The translations under genes and the position numbers were made by a program. Under the pieces are notes generated by a model. The model made no database searches. It saw nothing but the letters and a program-made list of their open reading frames with translations, and had not been told where the DNA came from. From positions 1,550,001-1,614,000 of the forward strand of contig NZ_CP053351.1 in NCBI RefSeq assembly GCF_013394655.1: a DNA stretch of 64,000 nucleotides, in the 5' to 3' direction. This DNA is from Winogradskyella schleiferi (GTDB taxonomy: Bacteria; Bacteroidota; Bacteroidia; Flavobacteriales; Flavobacteriaceae). Below are positions 34,540-42,329 of the stretch, in pieces (the first letter of the stretch is position 1; each line of letters begins with the position of its first letter).

Positions 34540-35224
34540 GTTGTGGTGCGTATTTATTCTTTTCGGTATGCTGTCATTTCCATTGGTCCAGTCGGAATAG
34601 CATACATCGTTATTAATTTAGTCGTAACTTCTTTAATCGGAATTGAACTATGTCTCTTTCCATCAAAATATGATATGATAAATAAAGTTGAATCTATTTG
34701 CTCAATCATTTTTTTCTTGCCCTCTTTTCGTTTCATACGTTCGAGAGTTTCTTTGTCCCAAAGTTCTTTATTAAATTCAAATTTCGTTTCACGTCCGTTT
34801 TCGGTCAGCACGAATGTCATTTTTTCAATATCTTCTTTTTTCAGCATCGTGATTGTTGGTTCAAGCCGATAAAAGTCACACTCAAAAATCGCGTCTTTGT
34901 TATTAGATTTCCCATTTACAAACCATTTCAGATTATTATCGTTAATGACTTTGTATGTCGAAGTTTTCTCTTTTTTTAAGTTCAACAAATCGCCATTATT
35001 CATTATTAAAGTAGATACTTTTTCTTTAAGCGAAAAGTCCGTGTAAATATGAATACTATCGTTTTCAATCTCGAGCAGTTGAAATCCAGGATAACCTTTT
35101 TTTTACCATTTCCAGGGTCAATGTCTTTCAGTAACCATTTTCCGTTTAAATTTTGTCCAGAAACTGAATTAAAAGACATTGACATTAATATTAGAAATGC
35201 TGTTTTTTTCATATGTACCACAAC
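34540..35224 (-). other. Cassette-like unit S: gene flanked by inverted repeats
   Basis: The frameshifted gene 34554-35212 is bracketed by GTTGTGGTGC (34540-34549) and GTACCACAAC (35215-35224), inverted repeats matching at 9 of 10 positions. On the minus strand the unit reads G|TT...gene...AAC, the arrangement of integron gene cassettes. The same geometry is found at three other genes (35359, 54275 and 55580). Confidence 0.5.
34554..35212 (-). pseudogene. Secreted protein with a poly-A frameshift
   Basis: The 5' part (from Met at 35212, signal peptide MKKTAFLILMSMSFNSVSG, then QNLNGKWLLKDIDPGNGKKK) and the 3' part (34554-35003 in the other frame: MNNGDLLNLKKEK ... TAYRKE) make one protein if one A is added to the run of eight A (T8 on the plus strand, 35097-35104). 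The restored junction reads GKKKGYPGFQLLEIENDSIH. The 219-codon-scale product begins like a lipocalin-type domain (GKWLLKDID) and has no recognised function. It could be a true frameshift, a sequencing error in the homopolymer, or slippage-dependent expression. Confidence 0.7.
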
Positions 35225-35351
35225 GGTTTTGTGTATGATTAGTGGCGTGTTTAAGTAACTAATTTAGTAAATAAAAACTGAATAGAATATTCCGCAGGAA
35301 TATTCGTAAGTAGGCTAGAACTAGCAATGGATTAAATACTTTGTTAGCAGC
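35221..35351 (-). repeat. attC-like palindromic element between cassette-like units (copy 1)
   Basis: Lies between the two orphan genes of the first array. Its outer ends are CAACGG (35221) and GTTAGCAGC (35343-35351). In the middle GAATATTCC-GCA-GGAATATTC forms a 9-bp hairpin (35284-35304). The 58 bases from 35221 match the element at 55439 at 50 of 58 positions, including AACTAATTTAGTAAA. The left arm is not conserved between copies. Large imperfect palindromes with conserved ends are a property of integron attC sites. Confidence 0.55.
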
Positions 35352-35358
35352 TGTATTA

Positions 35359-36253
35359 TTATTCTTTTCTGAAACCTAAATCTAATCCATCTTGGTCAGT
35401 TATTTTCCTCCATTTGATTCTGTCATTTTCTATTTCACCAATTCCGAGTAAATTAAATCCGACTTGTTGATTTGTGATTTTGTTAATCTTGAACCTTACA
35501 ATTTTTTTGCATTTAAGATGGCTCAAAACTACATTTGGGTGAAAAGCAAAATTAATGTAATCCTGAAATGATTGAGCGCTTGGATACAATAATAAATCGC
35601 AATCATTGTCATATAAATATTCATTTGCAATCATTGAGCTTATATGATACTGAGGTTTTTCAAGCATAAACTTATCAGTAATCAATTTACGTAAAGCTAT
35701 TTTATGTGGTAAGACTTTTGAGTCTTCATCAGATTGTTTCTCAATCAAAAAATTATAATGAAATTCTCCAAATTCATGCCAGTTATTCATATTTGGTAGT
35801 ACTTCTGGTAAGCAACTCAGATAAACTAAATCTCGTGACGCTTGAATTTCCCAAATTCCTAAAAATCCAACTTCACCAATTCCTCCATTTGCTTCTTTAA
35901 TAGCAGGATATGGATGGTCAGTGCAATAAAAAACTGATTTATTTTTAATATTTGCTCTACCATTGGAATTTAAAACTGCTGGTGACGGAAAAGAAAAGGT
36001 TTGAATAATATCCTTATCTTCAAGCTCTGAAATGGTACTTTCCATTCTAACTCTGTATAGTTCAAAACCATTTATCTTTTCATGAATTAATTTTGCTCCT
36101 AATCCTGGAATAGTAAGAGCTAAATCATGGAATTCATTATAAATCTGTTGATTTATATAATTTGTAAAATCAAAGTTACGATAGTAACTGAAGATTCTTT
36201 AAATAAGTTTTGTATTCAGGATATTCTATTTTCTGTGTATTGTATTTACTCAT
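35359..36253 (-). pseudogene. RES-domain protein, frameshifted near its start
   Basis: RES-domain proteins are toxins or NAD-degrading enzymes in Xre-RES toxin-antitoxin pairs. The intact reading frame from 36045 (228 residues) contains GRANIKNKSVFYCTDHPYPA and WEIQASRDLVYLSCLP. In the same frame upstream of that Met it continues through GFELYRVR, the usual start of the RES domain, back to a stop near 36206. The likely original start is ATG at 36253 (MSKYNTQKIEYPEYKTYL) in another frame; joining them needs one base change of register near 36196-36206. No Xre-type antitoxin gene is adjacent. It is flanked by GTTAGCAGC (35343) and GCTGCTAAC (36277), a perfect 9-bp inverted repeat, so it is the second cassette-like unit of this array. 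Confidence 0.65.
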
Positions 36254-36448
36254 TAAGATTGTTGTTCACGAATATTGCTGCTAACACCTATATAAAGTTA
36301 CTTAAGCCATAAAAGTAACGTTATTTCGCTTAAGTCTGTACTTCTGGTTGCTCTGTTTTAAGGCTAATAATATCAGCTTTATAAGTCTTACTATTTTTAA
36401 TAGTTTTAAATATATAAAACGTATTAATATCAGATGGGTCTTAATATC

Positions 36449-37528
36449 CTACAACCACTTCTTACGCTTAAAATAATACAGCAAGCCCAAAAACATTAAA
36501 AACATCACACCAAGCAGTACAAAATAACCATAGCGGTATCGCAGCTCTGGAATGTATTCAAAATTCATTCCGTAGATACCAGCGAGAAAGGTTAGTGGAA
36601 TAAAAATAGTTGACATTATGGTCAATACCTTCATGACTTCATTCATTTTATTGCTTATGGTGGTCATGTACATATCCATTAAACTCCAAATCATTTCACG
36701 GTAAATATCGATGTTTTCCGATACTTGAATTAAATGGTCATAAACATCTCTGAAATAGGTAATTGTGCGTTTGTAAATTAAAGGGTGTTCGCCTTTTTCA
36801 ATGCGGTTTATAATTTCACGCAGCGGGAAAATTGCACGTCGTACTTTTAGGATTTCACGCTTTAATTGTTGCACTTCAATATTAATATCTTCCTTGGCAT
36901 TGCCGGCAAATAAATCCGTTTCTAAATCTTCAATTTTATTCCCTAAGGTTTCAATAATACTAAAGTAATTATCCACGACGGCATCAATCAACGCATATAA
37001 TAAATAATCAGATTTTAAACCTCTAATACGACCATTTCCTATTCGAATTCGTTCTCGAACATTGTCAAACACATCGCCTTCAGATTCTTGAAACGATAGC
37101 ACGTAATTTTTTCCTAAAACAAAGCTCACTTGCTCAATCACGATATTTTCGTCTTTATCGTAATACAGCATTTTTAGCACTACGAAGAGGTAATCATCGT
37201 ATTCATCAATTTTGGGACGTTGCGTGGTGTTGACGATATCTTCAAGCACAAGAGGGTGCAAATCGTATTGCGTTCCTATTTGTTCGATCTCCTTTATTGA
37301 GCTTAAACCATCGATATTAATCCAGGTTACGGAATCCGTATCCTTAAAAGAAACAGCATCTTCTATAGAGGTCAGAACACTTTCGCTTATGCTTTCCTTG
37401 TTGTAATCGAAGGATTCTATTTGAAATGGTTTATCGGTTTTGGTTCCCGTATAAACTAGTGTTCCAGGCGCTTTTCCTGTATGTTTTTTATGATTTTGGG
37501 TCCGTTTTTTTGCGGTTCTTTTCCTCAT
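36449..37528 (-). CDS. corA: Magnesium/cobalt transporter CorA
   Basis: A pentameric divalent-cation channel of 359 residues. The N-terminal cytoplasmic domain begins after a basic leader (MRKRTAKKRTQNHKKH) and runs to about 290, with the family's WINIDGLS, LHPLVLEDIV and RPKIDEYDDYLFVVLKML segments. Two membrane helices close the protein, the first ending in the selectivity motif GMNFEYIPEL (YGMN signature), the second followed by the basic tail KRKKWL. The gene lies 3 bp after the small MscS-type gene on the same strand and is almost certainly cotranscribed with it. Both respond to ionic or osmotic conditions. Confidence 0.94.
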   Translation of the reverse strand: MRKRTAKKRTQNHKKHTGKAPGTLVYTGTKTDKPFQIESFDYNKESISESVLTSIEDAVSFKDTDSVTWINIDGLSSIKEIEQIGTQYDLHPLVLEDIVNTTQRPKIDEYDDYLFVVLKMLYYDKDENIVIEQVSFVLGKNYVLSFQESEGDVFDNVRERIRIGNGRIRGLKSDYLLYALIDAVVDNYFSIIETLGNKIEDLETDLFAGNAKEDINIEVQQLKREILKVRRAIFPLREIINRIEKGEHPLIYKRTITYFRDVYDHLIQVSENIDIYREMIWSLMDMYMTTISNKMNEVMKVLTIMSTIFIPLTFLAGIYGMNFEYIPELRYRYGYFVLLGVMFLMFLGLLYYFKRKKWL

Positions 37529-37531
37529 ATG

Positions 37532-38065
37532 TTATAAAATACTAGTATCGTCCAATGCATCCTTTTGCATTAAAGTTACAGCTTTTTGAAGAATAAGATT
37601 GTTGGGATAGGTGGTAATATTGCCATTATCTTCCCTCAAAATAAGTTGAAAAGCCCTAATATCTTCTATAATGGCTTCAATTGGTGCGTCCTTGTCATGG
37701 ATTTTAATTTTATCGCCAACTTTATAGGGAAAGGAAAAAAACATAATCACTCCAGAAGTAATATTGCTGAGGATGGACCAAATAGCAAATAATCCAATCC
37801 CTATTACAGCAAAAACCGAAGAAAAAACCAAAGAAATTTGTTGCGGTTCTGCACCCAAAATAAAGGACTCTATTAAAATGGCTATAAGCACTAAAGCAAC
37901 GGTCACATAACGTCCTATAAGTGCCGCTCTGGCTTCTGTTGTGCCACTTTTGTGGCCTATTTTTTTTACGGTTATAACTATTATTTTTCGGATTATAAAT
38001 AAAATTATAAGCAGTATTAAAGAGTATATAATTTCGGATTGGTATGTTTGAAAATAGTTTGGCAT
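37532..38065 (-). CDS. Minimal MscS-family mechanosensitive channel
   Basis: A 177-residue channel-like protein, shorter than E. coli MscS (286 residues). It has an N-terminal helix (IIYSLILLIILFIIRKIIVI), a second (YVTVALVLIAILIESFILGA), and the pore-lining third helix and lip (GIGLFAIWSILSNITSGVIMFFSFPYKVGDKIKI, described by its parts GIGLFAIW, NITSGV and PYKVGD). The beta domain follows (IEAIIEDIRAFQLIL, ITTYPNNLIL), but the C-terminal alpha-beta cage domain is absent. It should open under membrane tension. It is 3 bp upstream of corA, in one operon. Confidence 0.88.
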   Translation of the reverse strand: MPNYFQTYQSEIIYSLILLIILFIIRKIIVITVKKIGHKSGTTEARAALIGRYVTVALVLIAILIESFILGAEPQQISLVFSSVFAVIGIGLFAIWSILSNITSGVIMFFSFPYKVGDKIKIHDKDAPIEAIIEDIRAFQLILREDNGNITTYPNNLILQKAVTLMQKDALDDTSIL

Positions 38066-38113
38066 TCTGATGTTTTTGGTTCTAGCAAATATAGTCCAGA
38101 TTCCTGTAATTTA

Positions 38114-39055
38114 TTATTTCAATTTTAAAGTTTCCCTGAGACTTAAATCCGAATTTTTGTTTTTGGTCCAATAATCTGATTTTATGGTTTTTAATTTCGT
38201 GGCTTTAGTGGTTAAAACTGAAGCAGCATCGCCATAACCACTTAAAAAAGTTTCCTCCCAACTTAGAATGTCATAAGGAAAATTAGGGTTAAAATTAATA
38301 CGTAATGTTCTGTTTAGATCATTGTAAGTCAAAGTGTAAATACTATTTTTAAGACTAGCCGTAGCTTCATAAGCTTTTATGTTCTCGTGTTTTAATCTGG
38401 TGTATTCAATAGACGGAATTATATTAATTTTTCCTGTTGGAAGACTTTTTGGGTCGATTCTTAGTTTTAGCCAAAGTTCGTTTTCTGTCCAGGTTTTTTC
38501 GATTTGAAATGTTTCATCAGCTTCGCCTTGAAAGTAGGAATGCGACATTACTTCAAAATCAGTTCTATTATTGAGTTGTGTATAAACTTGGCCACACCAT
38601 TCTTGTACAGAGGCCGAAATCTTTAAAGCATGTTGATTGTTTGCCACAGGATAAAAGGTGCTTTGCATAATCGAATAAGGGTAAATACCAGTATTGAAAT
38701 TTTTGGTGGCATTAAGTTTTAATACAGGAATATTATTTTCGCTGTAGTTGTCAGCCTTCACTTGTTCCTCTGGCAGAAAATCTTCGGATACAAAGACTAA
38801 AACGGCTGTGCCTTCCCTCATTTCGCCATAACGCGCTTGTTCTAACTTGTAGGACGTGATTTCTGCTTCGCCATTGTACCAAAAGTCTTTAAATTCTGAT
38901 GATAATTTGGTTTCTGGTGCTGATGTTTCGGTTTCTGGTTCTGAATTTGATGTAATTTCTGAAGTTGAAGTATTATTTTCTTTGCACGACAACAATGTTA
39001 CAAGTACTGATATACTAAAAATTAGTGTGGTTTCTATGTTTAATAGTTTTATCAT
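38114..39055 (-). CDS. Lipoprotein of unknown function near maf
   Basis: A 313-residue lipoprotein with lipobox LLSC (cysteine at residue 24) and a Ser/Thr/Glu-rich linker (about 27-50). The rest is a beta-rich domain: FWYNGEAEITSYKLEQARYG, EGTAVLVFVSEDF, EYTRLKHENI. I recall flavobacterial homologues carrying a septum-formation label transferred from the neighbouring maf gene, but nothing in the sequence supports a nucleotide-pyrophosphatase role. No catalytic motif is visible. It is separated from maf by a 103-bp gap with a dispersed palindromic repeat and from the mscS-corA operon by 48 bp. Confidence 0.75.
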   Translation of the reverse strand: MIKLLNIETTLIFSISVLVTLLSCKENNTSTSEITSNSEPETETSAPETKLSSEFKDFWYNGEAEITSYKLEQARYGEMREGTAVLVFVSEDFLPEEQVKADNYSENNIPVLKLNATKNFNTGIYPYSIMQSTFYPVANNQHALKISASVQEWCGQVYTQLNNRTDFEVMSHSYFQGEADETFQIEKTWTENELWLKLRIDPKSLPTGKINIIPSIEYTRLKHENIKAYEATASLKNSIYTLTYNDLNRTLRINFNPNFPYDILSWEETFLSGYGDAASVLTTKATKLKTIKSDYWTKNKNSDLSLRETLKLK

Positions 39056-39083
39056 AATTTGAATATTTAAGAATTTAAAGAGA

Positions 39084-39103
39084 CACTTCGACTGCGCTCA
39101 GTG
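39084..39103. repeat. Short dispersed palindrome (CACTTCGACTGCGCTCAGTG)
   Basis: A 20-base element with CACT/AGTG ends and a GC-rich core, in the gap between maf and the lipoprotein gene. Near-identical short sequences recur in many flavobacterial intergenic regions (from memory). No second copy was noticed in this window. Confidence 0.4.
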
Positions 39104-39158
39104 AGACATACAGTAAAGTATAAAAAATGGTATGACACATTATAATAAAGATAATGCT

Positions 39159-39752
39159 CTATATGCCGTCTGCAATGGCATTTAACGTTTCATAAAGTAA
39201 ATGGGTAGGTAAGCCAACGACGTTATTGTAAGCCCCTTCAACACTTGTAATCCCAATGGCACCAATCCATTCTTGAATGCCATAAGCACCAGCTTTATCC
39301 AAAGGTTTAAAATGATTAACGTAGTAAGAGATTTCGTCATCGGTCAATGTTTTAAAGGTCACTTTTGTGATGGTATTAACGATGCGTTGTTCAGATTTTA
39401 ATGTGAAGCAAATTGAGGTGACCACTTCGTGAGTTTTATTGCTTAACGATTTTATCATTTGGAAAGCATCATCTTCGTCTTTTGGTTTTCCAATGGCTTT
39501 ATCGTCTAACCAAACAATGGTGTCGCTTGTAATTAGGATGTCTTTCTGTTTTAAAGATTTGGCAAAAGGTTCAGCCTTTAGCTGTGCTAAAAAATCGGTT
39601 ATTTCTTCACGTTTTAGATGTTCGGGATAAATTTCTTCAACAGGTTTTAGTTGAATCTCAAAATCGAGATGCATATCTTTTAAAAATTTATGCCGACGTG
39701 GCGAAGCTGAGGCCAGGATTAGGTTGAAATATTTTAGTTTTTCTTTTAGCAT
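39159..39752 (-). CDS. maf: Maf-family nucleotide pyrophosphatase
   Basis: A house-cleaning dTTP/UTP-type pyrophosphatase of 197 residues that removes non-canonical or excess nucleotides. The N-terminal motif ASASPRRHKFL is the Maf signature; the catalytic SDTIVWLDDKAIGKPKDEDD segment holds the general base aspartate. The later GAYGIQEWIGAIGITSVEGAYNNVVGLP region, recognised by GAYGIQ and GLPTHLL, matches the YhdE/YceF type more than the YhdE-only set. Cytoplasmic. It is the last gene of a minus-strand run that begins with the DUF2520 gene. Confidence 0.93.
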   Translation of the reverse strand: MLKEKLKYFNLILASASPRRHKFLKDMHLDFEIQLKPVEEIYPEHLKREEITDFLAQLKAEPFAKSLKQKDILITSDTIVWLDDKAIGKPKDEDDAFQMIKSLSNKTHEVVTSICFTLKSEQRIVNTITKVTFKTLTDDEISYYVNHFKPLDKAGAYGIQEWIGAIGITSVEGAYNNVVGLPTHLLYETLNAIADGI

Positions 39753-39917
39753 TTTTATTTAAAATTATGTTGTAATCTGAGTTATTTGACACAAATTTTC
39801 ACAAATCTGTGTGTAGATTGAAACGTGTATTTCTAAAATGGATAATGTTTATCAGTTAGTTAGAATTGAGGCTATGTGCTCTACCTCGCTTACAGGCAGG
39901 GTTTTTTTGTCTTTTCT

Positions 39918-40844
39918 TTATTTCAAGATAAAATTATACAACACTAAAGATAACATGCCTGTAAGCATCACCACTTTTAAAACCAGACTAATATGTTTGT
40001 ATTGTGCTTTAGTTTCGGCATTAAACAGTTTTATACTTACATAAATTAATGGTGCGATGACTAAAATTAAAAAGTAAGCAACGACTAATTGTTGTTTGAA
40101 TAAATAAGTAATGACATAATGGGTTATGGCAACGATAGGAACCAACGAAATTATAAATACAATTTTATTAGCACGTGCTCTGCCTAATAGTACAGGTAAG
40201 GTTTGAATTCCGGCGTTATGGTCGCCATCAATATCTTCAATATCCTTAGCCATTTCCCTTACCAGATTTATCATAAAAGCAAAAATGGCATAGTCTTTAA
40301 TGATATTGATAAACGTCGTTTGAACCACATTATTATTGGTGTTCATAGCCGGAACCAATTCGAAAATACCAACCAGCAAAATACTTAACGCCACGACAAT
40401 TGAAACTGCAACATTGCCAACAACGGCAATTTGTTTTAGTGAGGTCGAATAGATATAGAGCAGGGCCGATGCAATAAAAAAAATGGCGAAAAAACCAGAT
40501 TTTCCAATTCCATTAGCTAAATAAAAACCGATACCGACGCCAATTATATTCAATACCATGAATACTGTTGTCGCCGTTTTTTCTGTAATGTGCTTATTAA
40601 TGATTAGTTGGTTCGGTTTGTTGATTTTATCGGTTTCAATATCGTGAATATCATTAATGATATAACCTCCAGCGGCTATGCAAAGTGTGGCAAAAACCAA
40701 CAGGAAAAAGTTGAAATCGCTTAATGTTGTTAAAACTCCATGACTTTCTCGAAAAGGTAATAAGAGTGCATACTTAATTAAGTACTGCGTCAGAGCAATC
40801 ATGAGTAAATTTTTCCAGCGGATTAAATTAAGAAAGTGAATCAT
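39918..40844 (-). CDS. UbiA-family prenyltransferase (GGGP synthase-like)
   Basis: A polytopic membrane enzyme of 308 residues that transfers a polyprenyl group to an acceptor. Two aspartate-rich motifs bind the Mg-diphosphate: NDIHDIETDKINKP (about residues 66-79) and DIEDIDGDHNAG (about 198-209). About eight membrane segments surround them. Flavobacterial members are usually labelled geranylgeranylglycerol-phosphate geranylgeranyltransferase, a name from archaeal lipid synthesis; the substrate in these bacteria is uncertain. The gene lies 8 bp after a small membrane protein gene and precedes maf. I recall the same neighbourhood (DUF2520, kdsC, ubiA, maf) in other flavobacteria. Confidence 0.87.
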   Translation of the reverse strand: MIHFLNLIRWKNLLMIALTQYLIKYALLLPFRESHGVLTTLSDFNFFLLVFATLCIAAGGYIINDIHDIETDKINKPNQLIINKHITEKTATTVFMVLNIIGVGIGFYLANGIGKSGFFAIFFIASALLYIYSTSLKQIAVVGNVAVSIVVALSILLVGIFELVPAMNTNNNVVQTTFINIIKDYAIFAFMINLVREMAKDIEDIDGDHNAGIQTLPVLLGRARANKIVFIISLVPIVAITHYVITYLFKQQLVVAYFLILVIAPLIYVSIKLFNAETKAQYKHISLVLKVVMLTGMLSLVLYNFILK

Positions 40845-40852
40845 TTGAGGGA

Positions 40853-41164
40853 TTAGTGAGATAATATTTGATTAATGAGGTAAAAAGCAAAAGCTGCAAT
40901 GATAATAAAAACAATGGCACTTACAATTGCCGCTTGTTTTAAAAGTTTCCGTTCTTGCCGTCTTATTTTGTCTTTAATCTTCTGTTTTTCTTCATTGGTT
41001 AAGTCTTTATGCAAAAAATGCATTTTGTAATGCAAATGTGCTTCAAGATCTAATTTTTCCTTGTATTTAGAAAACGGCTTTGCGGCTCTTTGGTTAAATG
41101 TCGCCTGACTATTACCAAAACCAATATAGCCAAATCCTGTGCTATGTCTTCTTCTGTTGGACAT
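40853..41164 (-). CDS. Small single-pass membrane protein
   Basis: A 103-residue protein with a glycine/basic N-terminus (RRRHSTGFGYIGFGN), a charged helical middle (HKDLTNEEKQKIKDKIRRQERK) and one membrane helix near the C-terminus (IVSAIVFIIIAAFAFYLI, about 81-98). This is a tail-anchored arrangement with the charged helix probably in the cytoplasm. I recognise no family. Spacing of 8 bp to the UbiA gene and 10 bp to the next upstream gene shows it belongs to the same operon. Confidence 0.7.
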   Translation of the reverse strand: MSNRRRHSTGFGYIGFGNSQATFNQRAAKPFSKYKEKLDLEAHLHYKMHFLHKDLTNEEKQKIKDKIRRQERKLLKQAAIVSAIVFIIIAAFAFYLINQILSH

Positions 41165-41174
41165 GTTTATTGTA

Positions 41175-41684
41175 TTATTGAAAATATCTTTCCATTAAAA
41201 TTATGATTATTACCATTAAAAGCCATAGTAAAATTGTTTTTAAAGTAGAAATGCGATGTTTATTTTGCTTGACCGTAGTATATTCAAAAGCATCATCATA
41301 AAACTTCTTGCCTGAAATAATTTTCGAATGGTTTTTTCTAAAATCTGTTGAGATTTGGTTCAAATGATGTTGTTCTGAAACTTGCATATTCTTAGGAACA
41401 TTAAAAACTAATTTTTTCTTTAAAATATGTTTTGTCTTTTTGCTTGTGTCAACAATTATCAATTCGAATCCATTGTCATTAGGATGAAAACTATTTGAAA
41501 TTTTTATTATTCTTTTACGTTTTTCATTCGTATATAAAAGTGTCTCTGAAATTATTGAACCTGAATTTGATTTATTGCTTTCATGTTTTAGATAATAGCC
41601 ATAGTCTTTAATTAAGAAATCAAATAAGATTCTGGCATTATCTCTAAATACCTTACATCTTATTTTGTATTCTTCTTTACCCAT
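41175..41684 (-). CDS. Hypothetical protein with C-terminal membrane helix
   Basis: A 169-residue protein whose first 145 residues are soluble and rich in basic and aromatic residues (EEYKIRCKVFRDNARILFDF, LLYTNEKRKRIIKISNSF), followed by one membrane helix (ILLWLLMVIIIILMERY). The topology matches the smaller protein downstream, 10 bp away. I recognise no family. Its upstream region carries five ACTGAG repeats (41701-41730), which could influence expression. Confidence 0.65.
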   Translation of the reverse strand: MGKEEYKIRCKVFRDNARILFDFLIKDYGYYLKHESNKSNSGSIISETLLYTNEKRKRIIKISNSFHPNDNGFELIIVDTSKKTKHILKKKLVFNVPKNMQVSEQHHLNQISTDFRKNHSKIISGKKFYDDAFEYTTVKQNKHRISTLKTILLWLLMVIIIILMERYFQ

Positions 41685-41700
41685 TTGATATTAACTGTAA

Positions 41701-41730
41701 ACTGAGACTGAGACTGAGACTGAGACTGAG
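41701..41730. repeat. Hexanucleotide tandem repeat, 5 x ACTGAG
   Basis: Five perfect copies of ACTGAG directly upstream of the gene starting at 41684 (minus strand), between it and kdsC. A change in copy number would alter the leader or promoter spacing of that gene. Nothing else of note is in the 100-bp gap. Confidence 0.85.
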
Positions 41731-41784
41731 ACCCGCCCGAACGTGTCTTTTTGGTACGGGTAGGCTGTGACTGAAAACTCAGTA

Positions 41785-42318
41785 TCAGTCATACTTAGCA
41801 CCATAATTACCATTCCATTTCCCTTGTACTTTCAACACTTGTTCAATGACATCCCTTACCGCACCTTTTCCACCATTTTTATGCGATACATATTTTGAAA
41901 TCGCTTTAATTTCTGGAACAGCATCTTGAGGGCAACAAGGTAAACCGACCAATTTCATCACAGGAAAATCTGGAATATCGTCTCCCATATACAACACTTG
42001 GGATTTTGAAATATTGTGTTGGTTTAAGTAACTGTTAAGCTGTTCAATTTTATTATGTGCACCTAAAAAAATATCCTTAATACCCAATCCAGCCAAACGT
42101 TTTCGGACACCTTCGTTAGAACCACCAGAAATTATACAAAGATTAAATCCAGCATCAATAGCAGTTTTTAGTGCGAATCCATCTTTGATATTCATGGTTC
42201 TTAACATTTCGCCGTCCGTGGTTACGGAAATTGTACCGTCGGTAAGTACGCCATCAACATCAAAAATAAAGGTAGTAATGTCTGCTAAGTATTCTTTGTA
42301 ACTTTTGTCGTCGTTCAT
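41785..42318 (-). CDS. kdsC: KdsC-type HAD phosphatase (KDO 8-phosphate phosphatase)
   Basis: A 177-residue tetrameric HAD phosphatase that removes phosphate from 3-deoxy-D-manno-octulosonate 8-phosphate on the way to the LPS inner core sugar KDO. Catalytic Asp20 and Asp22 are in FIFDVDGVLTDG. Later motifs are CIISGGSNEGVRKRL (motif II Ser/Thr), the KIEQLNSYL lysine region and YMGDDIPDFPVMKLVG (motif IV), all at family positions. The protein has no cap domain insert, as in KdsC. Cytoplasmic. It follows the DUF2520 gene by 11 bp and is probably cotranscribed. Confidence 0.9.
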   Translation of the reverse strand: MNDDKSYKEYLADITTFIFDVDGVLTDGTISVTTDGEMLRTMNIKDGFALKTAIDAGFNLCIISGGSNEGVRKRLAGLGIKDIFLGAHNKIEQLNSYLNQHNISKSQVLYMGDDIPDFPVMKLVGLPCCPQDAVPEIKAISKYVSHKNGGKGAVRDVIEQVLKVQGKWNGNYGAKYD

Positions 42319-42329
42319 TGGTTGTTTTG

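Noticed and set aside
34540..36285. Interpretation of the inverted repeats around the orphan genes as simple terminators
   Set aside because: Each pair is separated by a whole gene, has no T-run, differs from unit to unit, and lies at both ends of each gene in the same orientation.
36127..36312. 61-codon plus-strand frame over the RES gene start
   Set aside because: It overlaps the RES coding frames on the other strand and has no signal or motif; treated as a shadow.
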